Source of the DNA: Branchiostoma floridae
Taxonomy: Eukaryota > Chordata > Leptocardii > Amphioxiformes > Branchiostomatidae
DNA: 64,000 bases
Assembly (NCBI RefSeq): GCF_000003815.2
Contig: NC_049994.1
Location: 11,347,736-11,411,735 of the forward strand
Direction of reading: 5' to 3'
Positions 1 to 12,800 of the stretch are shown piece after piece. How positions within the stretch are numbered: position 1 is the first letter of the stretch; each line of letters starts with the position of its first letter. Position numbers and translations under genes: made by a program. The notes below the pieces were generated by a model. It was not told the DNA's origin, made no database searches, and was given only the letters and a program-made list of their open reading frames with translations.

Positions 1-248
1 AGCCCAACCCACTGGTAACAAAACTCAAGGGGCAAATTATTCTCCCTATAATAGCGTAGCAAGTCTTGTACTGGTACAAGACTATGTATTTTGCATAAAC
101 GTCTGTGTGTATGTAAGTTGTGCGACAATACAGAAAAAAGCTAGAGGTTTTGTCCAATGTTTGAACTAATTTGTAATTATATATACACATGTTTTAAGAA
201 GAGAGCGCAAGCATGTAAAATATAGTATATGTATAGCTTTTCGTTTTT

Positions 249-463
249 AACATTAGTTCACCTTTATCCATGGGATAACCATTATCCGTTATATCTGAAA
301 ACACGTTACGTAGGGACATCAAATCGACGGTCGGTGGTTTCAAATTGTAATACAATGTATAGTCGAAATATACAAGTTTGTCCCCACATCTGTCCCCACA
401 TACCCTGATTTTTTAAACAACAGATATAGGTTACCCCACGGATAAAAGCAATCTCACGTTACT
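249..463. mobile_element. MITE-like inverted-repeat element, family 'TTCACCTTTATCC'
   Basis: The left end reads AGTTCACCTTTATCC and the right end holds the complementary CACGGATAAA stretch. An internal segment GACGGTCGGTGGTTT is shared with the better preserved copy at 20630-20855 (GATGGACGGTGGTTT). No coding capacity. It lies in an intron just upstream of the first visible Ig exon. It is diverged, so the boundaries are approximate. Confidence 0.5.
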
Positions 464-526
464 GCATTTAGCCCCAACAGGGCATGAATTTACAATAACT
501 TAATTGTCATTCTATCTTTTCCCTAG

Positions 527-853
527 GACAATGTGAGTCGTTATTCGTGAACAGCGAGGTGAATGCAGTGGTGGGAGAGCAGGTCACATTACCCGTCACG
601 GTAGCGAACAACGAGAGGATCCTCAGCCTCGTTTGGAGAAAGGTGGAGGGCGCGCAAAGGGTCATGGTCTACTCCTACATTCCAGCCGAGGACTACAGGG
701 CCTCGCTAGGCCCACTGGAGGGGAGGGCGGAGCTGGTGGGCTTGTCTCTGAAGATTGACAAGTCACAGAGAGGGGACGCCGGCTTGTACGTTATAGAGGC
801 TACACTGGTACAGTCCGGGCCGCAGGAAGCAAACATCAACTTGAACATATTAG
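527..853 (+). CDS. Exon: first visible Ig domain (V-like, cysteine-less)
   Basis: Acceptor ...TTTTCCCTAG, donor G|GTGAGT; phase 1 on both sides. The translation has V-set landmarks: GEQVTLPVTV (B strand), LVWRK (C strand Trp) and the QRGDAGLYVIEA F-strand motif. The two canonical cysteines are replaced: Pro-Val follows VTL, and Ile stands where GLYxC would have Cys. Loss of this disulfide is typical of the N-terminal domain of CD2/SLAM-family receptors; the similarity is structural inference only. Confidence 0.85.
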
Positions 854-3800
854 GTGAGTTATCTAACAGATTTTTTGCATTCGTTACCTCTGTGAAAAAT
901 GGAGGTAATGTTTTGGTTCTCTGTGTGTGTGTGCGTGTGTGTGTCCGTATGTGTTTGTTTTTGTGTATTTGTGGTCAGTATGATTAAGACACTATTGATG
1001 GATTGTGGTGATCTTTGGGATGTGGGAAGGTCCAAGGAAGACAAGTGTCTTCTTCTTCTTTTTTTGGTTTAAGGTAGCCAACATTGACTTGCCGATGGAT
1101 CAAGTTCGATTATGGACCTTCTAGCAGCTTTCCTTGGTATTACAATTAGACCCGATGTCATTTTCGCCGATGGCGTAAATTGTGGCTTTAATTTGAAATG
1201 TAGGTTTTTAAATCGAATTTTGAAATCAGATTTATGTACCATATATTCATTGTTTAATGTTTTCCTTCCATGAAAATTTTGCTGCCAAATTGATGACAAT
1301 CATATTACTGATTCAGCTTGGCCTTGCATAAAAGACGAATATTTCTTGCCAGCCTTCAGATATGGTAGCGCTGAAGCGTGGGGATTTTAATTGGGTTTTC
1401 AGAAGAGATGGTCCAAGGTGTATCCCCTTTGGTTCGTTAGAGTCGTCCACAAGCTTCCTGTGATCACTGCCCAATGGTTTGAGACGTTACACCAAGGCTG
1501 TTCTCTCCCAAGGGCTAGAGGATATGCAGAAATAGTTGCTGAGTCCTTCGAGGATGTAGTGATAGATAATGGGACTACTCCACATTATCGGGTACTCCGC
1601 ACTATCGCTGCAACGGCTGGGGGTAGCAAACAGAGAGGAGATGAACGTATCTCAGACAATAATCGTCATTCTTCAATTATGAATAAGTGAAATGACCAAT
1701 GCACCTTTATCCCATTTACAATCGCTAATTTCTGTTGTTTTTTCCTGAATACGCTGTAAGATTATAATGAGCAAAGTGTAAACATGCAGTATTTACAAAA
1801 GCGTAAACAAACATGCCAGGCAGGTTATTCAATACAGAAAAGGCAATTTTTAAAAACTTTTTGATAATATTATGATTTCACATGCAATCATAGACACTTT
1901 TTCTGTTTGTTTGTTCAGTCAGTTGTGCAACTTTCCTGACCACTGAGATTTTGTAATGAGAGCAATCAATTTTCACTGCTCCCCTTTTTCTTTGTGCGCT
2001 CGCATCAGTTTTGTGGTGCACATCCATATGCAAGTCAGTGTGGCCTAAGCCACATATCGTGACATACGTGCGTTATACCTAAGCCTGTAGTGAGCACGTG
2101 TTCCGTACGCATGTATGTGACGTAGGTACGTGAGGCAATTCTCTACACATCACAACCCACACGGCAACCTACCACGGTGTTTCAGACACGCACATGCCGC
2201 TGAGTACTTCCATCTTCACAAAAGTGGTGTGCATTACCGCCACCTAATCAATTATTCATCCATCCTTATAGTTTTGAATGTTTGGTGCAATGAAATGGTA
2301 GGCTATACTGTAATTATAGTTGTCTGCCTGCCTTGTTATGTCTGAGTCCATGTATTTTATGGAACGGCAATCGGTCGGTTTGAAGTGCGTATTTTCAGTC
2401 GAAGTGACTTGAACGTAACATATTTACAGTAGTCTGTAGTTGTAATATTGCATCCATGTGGAATATATATATAAGTCGAATCTTCACCTGGCCTGTTCTG
2501 ATTTTGACTTAAGATGTAGAAGGTTAGGCTGACTGGTATTTGTCATCTCAAAAACAAAGAATATGCTTTTAGTACCGTTAGCTGGTTTTGCAAACAGGAT
2601 AGTCCAACGTTTTGCATATGTGTATGACTGTTATTTTTAGTTTGTGGGTAGGATTTGCTCTAGCCATTATACGATGGACTTTTTGTCACCCAGCCTCCTC
2701 TTTAAAAAATAACATTCGTATATTATATTCTAAAAGGAACACACATTTTTCCTACATGTTAATAGGACTTCAAATTTTTTTTTTTTCCTGAATAACGTTT
2801 TCAATCTGACATCTGCTGACAAGGACGTTTCGTGAGCTTTACAAAGGAGGGATTAAGACAGTCAATAGGACATAATCCAGTCTAATCTATTCAAAAGGAA
2901 AGCTATTTGCATGTCTAGAATTTTGCAGACAAAGAGAATAGCATGTTATTCACCATACGTTAGTAGAGAAACAAAATAGTGGACAACGCAGATTTGATGT
3001 ATCTTACTAATTACACATGTTGGTAAGAGTAGTAATGTTGAGTTTTTGATTATCGTAAAAAGTCTGGTCGGTAGGTAGTGATACTTTTTTTACAGATTTC
3101 GTCCGAAGTACGAGTACAGTTAAATAATGTACAACTGAAATGTAACTGAGCACAATATGATGTTTTAACACCATTATGCATTTATGGTTTTTAGGTGTTA
3201 ACATAAAGTGGGCCTAAGTTTGGTAGGTCTGTTTATATCTCTTTTTCCATTGTAAAACAAATAAAGATAATGTTTTGGAAAACGTTTCTCTCAGTACTCA
3301 GATAGTAATTTTACTACCCTTGCCGACCAGGGTTTTGAGTAAATGTTAACAGGTGTGTAAGGTCAGCAGACTGAGAATGATTGTCCTTAGTGAATGCAAA
3401 CCGCCAATGCAGCCTAGCCCTGTTACTACAGGGTGCCATTAGTGCACATGTGCAGTCCCGATAGGGAGATGTAAATTAAGGTTACTGTAGCCTTTCTTAC
3501 CACGGAGTACGGGGTCACTATGGATGAAATAGTGCCTATCCACATAGAATATCAAATAATCTGTACGGATATGCATGCTTGTACTGTTCAGTAAGACCTG
3601 GTGTGGTACAGAGCCAGAGGTGGTTTACTGGGCGTATATATACAAACAAGCAAAATATAAATCCCATCACTACTGCAATGGTATACAATGTTGACGTAGT
3701 AACAGAAATAGACCTAACACCTACATGTAATTGTCTCTGACTCGTGGACGTATGACGTAATGTATGAATANNNNNNNNNNNNNNNNNNNNNNNNNNNNNN

Positions 3801-6800
3801 NNNNNNNNNNNNNNNNNNNNNNNNNNNNNNNNNNNNNNNNNNNNNNNNNNNNNNNNNNNNNNNNNNNNNNAAAAAACATGCTCCCAAAAAAAAAAGAGCA
3901 GGCAGCTGCATGCTGAGGTCACTCTAGAGGATCCCAATTTATGGAGTGTTTACGATATGACGCGTATAGTGAACTTGATCGTCACAGGTGACATGGTCCA
4001 AACGTCACAGTCATATTTTCATATCATCGCAGTGCTAGCGACGTTCGTTCTATATGACAATCCCTCTGGTTACACAAAGGCGTAAACAAAACTGTTATGT
4101 TGACCTGTGACCTGTAATATAAGGTCAAAGGTCATAGCTATGCTGACGTCAGATTCTGTTCTTGATGTGTGGCAAAAAGAAAAAGCGAATAAATTGAATG
4201 AAACGTGCATCAGTCAAAACCACAGGAAAAACCGTATACAGCGACCAAAAAAAGCTAAAATACTGCTCTCTTTGAACTCCTATTTTCCTTGTTGTGACGG
4301 CCCCATGAAAAGGACCGTGCAGCTTGGAGAGTCCTGACGGGGAGAAGCAAGGGGCCAGTCCCTGGCTTAAGCACTTAGAAAGTAGGCAGGACGGCTCCAT
4401 ATACGATAGATCAGGCGCACTGTACTCATAGGGACAGTGTTGTTATCATGCTAACAGCTTTCACCCTTACACTCTTACATGGCTCTTGTATCGATATATT
4501 TCTCCTTGAAAATCGATACAGCTGTGGCCTGGTAAGTTGTGCATTAATGTATTTGTAACCATAATTAGAAACAGGAAGAGGTGTGCATCGTATATTAAAC
4601 TAGCTACTCTGTCCTTTGAATGCTAGAAAATTGTTGCAAAACACTTGTTTTGAATCAACAAAAAAACAAAGAGACCACCAGGATATACTGTTAAAAGGGC
4701 TATGATCGCGGCGAACTTAAAATGGTCGTGAACATATTTGTTCTATCTTCTGCTAAAATCGTTCTTACTACTGCTCAATCAAATCCCTGGAAAAATTTGA
4801 ACGTTTACAGTATATTTTAGCGTTTCCTGTATGTTGAATTTTAATAGAATGGTTCCTGTCCCTGGTGCTGAATCCGTAACGACTGTAACTCAACAATCTT
4901 TATTGACAGAACTGCAGTACAGCGACTTTCGTAACGTCTTCTACAACTACATATAAAAAGAAAACAAGCGTTCACATACTAGTACAATCCTTGTACATGA
5001 ATAAATCAACATGTTTAACGTATTACTAACACTACTGGTTCTAAGGTCTAAACGTTCTTTGATGTTTTCTCAAGCCGTGAACAAACCCGACAACGCCTTC
5101 ACCCTATCTACAACATACACGTGTCACGTGACCTGTGTGACCTTTGACCTCTAGGTCACAATACAACCACATTCTGAGTTGTCAAAATTGGTGGATGCTG
5201 TTTGAAAGTCTTATCACCAAGAAATTTATACTCGTGCGTATCAGTGCTAATTCTCAATTCTTTGACGTATTTACCTATTTGTATACAGAAAGGCTTATTT
5301 CTCCCAGAATTTTAAAGAAAGAAGCGGAAAGACAACATAATATTGAGACTAGATCAACTAATCTTCAGTTGAAATCTTGTCCTCGTCCTTCGCTTGGATG
5401 CTGTAATTTTTCGGCGGTGCTGTATGAAATATGCATCGCCTGTAGCAATCCTACGCCGCGTAATTCAAGCTATTGATTTTTCTGTATGCATGCATACACC
5501 GGGCCACATCAACACCCTTTCTACAAGATTCACAGATAGTTGTCGGAGTCATATGACACTTCTTTACACGCGGCATTCATATATAACACTATAAATCATT
5601 AGAGAGGTCCTCATTGTGTTTCCAGTTCACGAAATGCATCTTTATGGTGTAGCTAGATGGAGTAGTAATGTGAAGTATCCACATATTTCACTGTATTCAT
5701 GACAGTTTTCATGCAGATGATAGCACCATTATATTCAGGTCTCGTAAGCAACTATGTGCGCGTGCATATGGGAAATTGTTCCAACTTTTCCTGGTCATAT
5801 TTATCTAAAAAAACAATCGTAATCGATACTTCATAGACTTCAGTGCATGAAAATATATGGCATCTTTCTTTCTGTATATTAAAAACATGGTAGTATATAT
5901 CATCTTTAAATTTATGTTTCAAATGAAATATCGAATCAAAACTTGGATAAAAACTGTCATATGTTTCTTTAAAATCTAATACCAACACCGCTACGCTCTG
6001 ACCGTACCTAGGATAACGTTCCCTTTGAGCTAGGTAAGGGCGCGGTCACATAGGTCGTACGATCGTCGCACGATCGCTGACATCGGGCATTTTGAAAGAC
6101 AATCACATACGTCTCCTGCAAAGTTCAACTGTCTAGGCACACAAATTGCCGTTTTACATCCATTTCAGTTGTTCGTTCAGCCTGCTTGAAAAAATCGTAT
6201 AGTATCAAAATCGTGCGACGCTCAGACGACCTATGTGACCGCACCCAAAGGCTGACGTTGCTTGGGTGAGGTTTAGGGTCAGGGTTAGGGTTTGTTGTGA
6301 GGATTTGTTTAAAAGATTCATATAGGCATTCGCTGCAGTACGCAAGTACTGGATTTTTTCTGCGTCTCACAAGCAAAACTCGATTAACACAGCCGTAAAT
6401 TATCGGACATGTACGAACCGTTCGCCCCTAACGTATGGTTCTGATGTGCACCGGCCTCATGCTTACCGTCACAACCCATTTGGTGCTGGCGTCCTTACCG
6501 AGAAATGACGTCATTCCGGCTTGGTGGCGTTTATCGGTACAGTTCATGCTGGGTCCGCGCTACTTGGAACACATTTATCAACAATACAGCTACAGGCCGT
6601 GCGTTTAATGTGCTCACATGAAAGTGTACCCTTCTTATTTCGCATTTTTGGTATGATGTAGGCATGGCATGCTGACAGTCCAGAATGTTCCAGTAATTTT
6701 TATGATCTGCGTTGAGATCAAGGGGTAATCATTTTAGTTAATATTTCTGTAAATTGGGCTTTTTTAGTATATATGTGTGATGAACTGCTGAAAATTCTTT

Positions 6801-9800
6801 ACTGTTCTTATAGCTTACATTTCAACATATCCACTGCAATGCTGTATAGTATGGTCCGTCCCCCCAAAAATAGCGCAGGAGCCTTATGCGATCACTTTCG
6901 TTAGTATTTCGGCAAATTGGGCTTTTTTAGCATGTGTGAGCTGGTGACAATTCTTTACTGTCCCCATAGGTTACATTTCAGAATACAGCCCCTGTAATGC
7001 TGTATACACGATGGTTCGCCCCCCCCCCCCCCAAAAAAAAAAAATCTCAAAGAGCCTAATGCGATCACATCTGCATGGTAAAATGTCATAGGGTCTACCA
7101 TTCTGCCTTGCGGTACACCACACCTGATACTCAAGGGAGGGAATTTACAAGCGCGTCAGCCTCATTGGCTTGCCATGCTTTTCTTTTTGAATCTGGGGGT
7201 TTCAATGGCGTAGCTATCTTTGCTGTTAAGAAGCACTTTCCTACATCGAATCCATAGCAAATCCACTGCGATTACGAGCACTACAAACGTGTTACCATAG
7301 GGATACTTACTAAGCGTATGCCTTATTTACCTACCTAAATAGCCAAAAAGAACACCGTTAGGCGGGATATTACCTCTGTGTTCTGTAGGCGATTTGAATC
7401 ATACATCACGTACCTTTTTTTTTTTTACCTCCCAGTGGCATTTGCGGATATAGGTACAAATCTAATCCTTAGCAAATCCACTGCGATTACTAGCGCTCCA
7501 AACGTGTTACCCTAAGGATATTTCCTACCACCAAAATAGCCAGAAAGAACACCGTTAGGCGGAATATAACCTCTGTGTTCTGTAGGCGATTTGAATCATA
7601 CAATGCGTACCTTTTTTTACTTCCCAGTGGCATTTGCGGATATAGGTACAAATCTCGGCGTAGGCGGAGCGGGGTTTACTTGATGTCGTGGGGCCGACAA
7701 ACCGCACCAACCGGCAGGAATATGCCCCCAGGCCTCGGTAAAGTCTGTAGCGGCGCGGATTAGAGTTCGTGTTTTCGGTGGTGTTGCCAGGGAAATGTTC
7801 AAACACAGACTAGGGTTGCGGAAGACTCTGATTTCAGTAAAGCATAGCTTAGAGGCAGGCGTAACCATAATCTAATATAACCAAAGATACAGAAATAAAC
7901 CCCACCAACATAGGTCTCCGCCCCCTCACTCTTTACAACCACTCAAGCTAAATTAGAGGTTTTCAAAAACATTTGTTAATCTTGTTCTTTTTTTGTGGTA
8001 TAATTCTTATATGTCAAAAACATTTCAAAACGATTTGATAACACCTAGAGGAAAAGATACAGAAGTCAATGATGATATTAAAATTCAAATGACAGCATTG
8101 TTTCCGTTTTTTGATAATTTTGCATATGGCGCCTAGAATTTCGGGGTACACTTTTGAAGATCAAGATGTTTTAAGGACAATGGATCTTCTAATTGTTCAT
8201 ATATCCTTTCCGCATTTTAGCATGATCATTGAAACTTAAACGACCCTACCCTAGTGCCGTCGTTATGGTCATTCAGTGTAGGATACTGTCGCCGAAATGT
8301 ACCAACACTGTCAATAGGATAGACAGACATATAAAACCCTTCTGTTTAAATTAGGATTGATCAAATATACATGTCTACCATTGGCTTGAATTTGAGACTT
8401 ATCTAGAAAGTGGTTGTCTAAGTAGGATAGCTCATTGACGCTCCATACATACACAATCAATGTAGTTGAAAAAAATACACTGTCTATGGTACTGAAAACC
8501 ATGTTTTAAAACAAATGTACATTTTTGAGCGCACGTCTACCTTACATATTTGCTTGTAGTTACTACGAAAAGCATAGTGTATCAAGAATGTGATTCACTG
8601 TAGTTTTGCTCATTTCACTGTAGTTTTGCTCATTTCAACGCAATAAATAATCTGGTAGCATATCCTCTTACGAATGTACACCTTCCTCCCATTCCTTCAA
8701 ATATAATTGAAGATGTAAACGTTTTTCCTAAATGTGTAGTTGCCTTCTCTTTGAGATTTTTTTTCAAATATATACTTCTCAATATTCTATACGCTCCACC
8801 CGGTTCACAACTGATGTGTTGACCAGAAATCGGGTAGCTTTCTTGGTATCTCAGGTCAATCTGAAATTTCCTTCCTTCGACTTCGATATCTCTATGGGAT
8901 CGAGCTAGCATTGCCATGACGACGGCTTATTTGCACGACGTCTAGGGTTTCCTCGTGACTGGTAATGTGTCTCCGATAGCGCTGAGAGCTCACCAGATGG
9001 ATGTAGTCATAGAACTAGCGGAGTACATAAAGGGGGAGCTCATATTTCACCACCTAGGGGTATAGCAGATGTCTCAAAGGATGAAGGGGTGAACCATTAT
9101 GTTTTTGATGTATGGAGCCCTAGCTACTGTAGGCGACTATTTGCTGTATATAAGGTGGCCACAGTACTGTTTCGCATTCTAATGTACACATGTACGATAA
9201 ATACTCCGTTAGGTTGTAATGTTTATGCGGATACTGTAGAGTGACGGCACCAAATATTGGCATGGGCATCTTATTACATTTTTCGATTATGATAATGGAT
9301 TAGGTGGGCATAATGGTATGTTCTTTTACAGCTACATATATACATTGTATTCGCGGGCGGAGTTAGTTATAAACAATTCTGTGAAGATAGCAGAAATCGC
9401 ATGGATATAGATTCAATCCCAACCCGTTCCCACTATGCTGAACGCAAGAATTAGATGAAGAATCTATCTTTGAATCTATTTCATTCTGATTCACGCAAGT
9501 CAGCCGTAACAAGATGGTTTTTTCATAGATTTTCAATGCCGAGGGCATCAGAACCTCATTAGCATCAAGAATAACTCCCTTGGGAATTCACCAATTCACT
9601 TACCTTTGCTCTCTGTTGCTGGCGGCGGTGCAGTGTTTTGTCTAATCTTACCAAACAGGCTTTAATACACGCACAGGGACGACATATGATCTTACAAGCT
9701 AATGAGGAGGATTGGATTATGCTTGCGCTACTATGTAATTGGATGCTACAAAAGGGTGTTCGGAGGGAACACCTGATACCACAGTGTGTGTGTGATGTTA

Positions 9801-12800
9801 CCGCCTTGTTAACTCCGATTTTCGTTTTCGGTACGTCTGGGTGTTAATGATCTAGTGTTTGTAGTAGTTTCATTACACTTTCAGTAGAGTGGTAGGAAGT
9901 GAGTGGGAAAATCGGGTCTCTCGGGTTGGCAAATGGTGAACAGTTCAGAGGTTGTAGAGCTAGTCGTTAATCGTACCTGACAATCCAGGTCGTGGGGTCA
10001 ATGGGTGAGGCAACTAATTCATGGGGTGATATTAGTTTTGGTTTGCTTGTTTGTCTATGTTTTCGCAGTCATAGATTTTCCAGATGCTATTCGCGTTCAC
10101 CGTAGGAGTACAATGACAGAAATGATAATTTGACACATGTATTGTTAACCAAAACCTTATTTTCATAATGAACTACGAAACTACAATAAGATAACATACT
10201 AAAACTACATACAAGAAATTACAAATATTTTATCGACTCGGAGGCATGATACTTCGAAATCATGATAATAATGTGGTCTACCATATAACCTTGTTTGTGC
10301 ATACCAGAGGGAAAGAATTAGGGATAAAACGTACCATTTGGGTGGTCGAAATGTGAAGTATCCTACATCATTTCGTACACCACGAGTAGATACATATTGT
10401 AGTTTCATAAGGGACATCGGAGATTGATTTTAACGCCCTACGGGGAGAATGAGACGAATGCAGCACAAGTGACTTTCTCTAAGTCACCTTCACAGAGGAA
10501 TTATGATATATCGCTCATACCTATGGCGGTAAAATGAGGCTTCGCACAGCTAATTTGTCAACGAAGCCTGGCCCACAATGCCCTACGTGGGAGATAAAGG
10601 TTGATATCGCCTCTCAATGTAATTCTATCTCCTCATTCAGGTCTTTGCATTGTTTATATTGATGTGTTACTTGCTGTGCTTTGGGGATTAGCAAGATGAT
10701 ACATGCAAATTTAGGTACATAAGTGTATTAGGAAATCTCGTATATATGATTTCCTATGTAAATTATGGCTATTTAAAAAAAATGATGTTCACGTTTACGG
10801 TGAAAGAAACGTCATCTTTGAAATATCAGTCTCCCTAATTTTAAGATGAATAAATAATGATTATAATCAGCATTACCCCCTAGTGTCATTGTTTTTTCAC
10901 GTTTACACTTAAGTGTGCTAAATAATGATTGTTTGATTGATTGGAATTTTAATACACAGATTCTTTTATGTACAACAAAACAAAATTCAGCCCCTGTCTA
11001 CAAGACCCTTGTTTAATCAATAAACTATTTGATTGATTGATTGATTGGTTGGTTGGTTATCGAATGTTACATTATCAATTTCTTGTCTTTAATTTCCTGT
11101 AATATGCTTATCTGTTGGGAGCCAGTGGAAGAATGCATGGGCCAAATCTGCAAGAAATTTACCATAATGAATAAAACGAGAAATTCACACACAAAAATTA
11201 TGTTTCACGAAAACGACGACGCCTGGCCCACAGTGTCCTACATTGTTGATATCACCTCTCAATGTTATTCTATCTCCTCGTTTAGGTCGAAAAAAATTAT
11301 TGACATTCGATTTCTTGTTACTTCTGCAGTGCCTCCTACAGTAACGGTAGGTCCAAGGAACCCGTATGTAGTAAGATGGCGGACCAACATCAGTGTCATC
11401 TGTTCAGTCGGCGACCCCGTCCCAAAGATTAAAGGTTAGTGACGAAACAATCCTCCAAAATACTTTGTTGGTGGGAAACTTTATTCTTTACCCACTGAGG
11501 AAGGTTCTTACAAACCTTCATGTTTTTCATTGTTTGAAAGTTAAAGCTAAGACAAACGAATACATGTATATACTGTATTGGCAAGTCCTTTATGGCTTTC
11601 CTAGGTACGTTCGGAGGTCCAGTTTTGTAGGTAGTAGAGATAGTAGTCTATTACTGTTTTATCTGTTGGATCTATGGTGTTTCTTCATGAAGCATGACAT
11701 GACCACAACCCAGTCATTCGTGCTTGATAACAACTTTGCCGTGAGGCACAATGCAGTTATAACATATGTCGCAAGATGGTGCCTTGTATAAGTGGCAGGC
11801 AAAAGAAAAACATCCAACCTAACCTGTTGTCTTTCTTTCTCCACATAGGATTGTCATGGAAAAAGGATGGGAAGGTTATAGACGTGTCACGAGGAAAGTA
11901 CGGACACGGGGACGTGGAGTCACCGTCGCTTCAAATCAGGAACGTCAGTAAAGCCGATTGGGGGACCTACACATGTGTGGCCGATCACAAGACGGGTATC
12001 AGCTCCGACAGTTTAGAACTACAAGTAGAATGTAAGTACTCAAAATATGATAACTATATTAATATGTTTTGAGTGTGAATTCATCGCTGTACATGTCTGG
12101 ACTTCAAGTTGGACTAAATGCAACCCAGCCCCCCTCCCCACAACACTAGGTCTTCCGTTTCTTCATGCAATTGTTTAACTTGTATTCAAGCAAGGTTTCA
12201 AGCGCAGCTTATGGAAAATATGTTTTCAAGTACCTACCTTAAGTGTTGAACTCGACCATTTTATAAAGTTTGTCACCAAAGCGCTGAAATCTTCTGTGTT
12301 GTGAACTTGCTCAGGCCGAGGTTGTAGGATGGTTGCTTTATGTCGCGGAGCATGGTGGGACTGTGTAGGATGTCGTCATCACAACTTGTCATTTGATTTT
12401 GGATTGTCACAATAAGTCGTCATTTATATTTTACATACATTATGTCCTTTATTTGTCAAGTTAAACAAGAAATTATATTCCATATCACGAACTTGCATTG
12501 TCGTTTGAACAAATTGTCTCATCATAAATACCAAAACGAGACAAAAATGTATTACTAAGTTGACACTTGTGGAAATGGGTGTAAAGGCCTTCAGTTTACA
12601 ATTCACACTTGTTAAGTTTGTGCAGAATGTACTGTATGCATACACACCCAAGTCAGAGATCGCCTAGTATATTTAAAGCGTTACTCCCATGCAATGTGCC
12701 CTAACGCCATCTATCGATCTCTCTAGACCCAGCAATCATCACAGAGATCACAAAGTCCCTCACAGCGAACGCAGGCGACAGGGTCTTGTTGGAGTGCCGC

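Larger units (their letters stand above)
854..11329 (+). other. 10.5-kb intron between Ig exons, repeat-rich
   Basis: No exon with convincing splice borders and Ig-like coding was found here. It holds a GT microsatellite, an assembly gap with vector-like sequence, a LINE 3' fragment, a MITE with long terminal inverted repeats and two local tandem duplications, each listed separately. The rest is AT-rich sequence without recognised content. Confidence 0.6.

Noticed and set aside
6270-6300. Telomere-like TTAGGG repeats
   Set aside because: Only two degenerate TTAGGG units (GGGTCAGGGTTAGGG), far too few for a telomeric array.
8630-8917. 95-codon minus-strand frame in the first intron
   Set aside because: No recognisable domain, poor composition and no convincing splice or promoter context.
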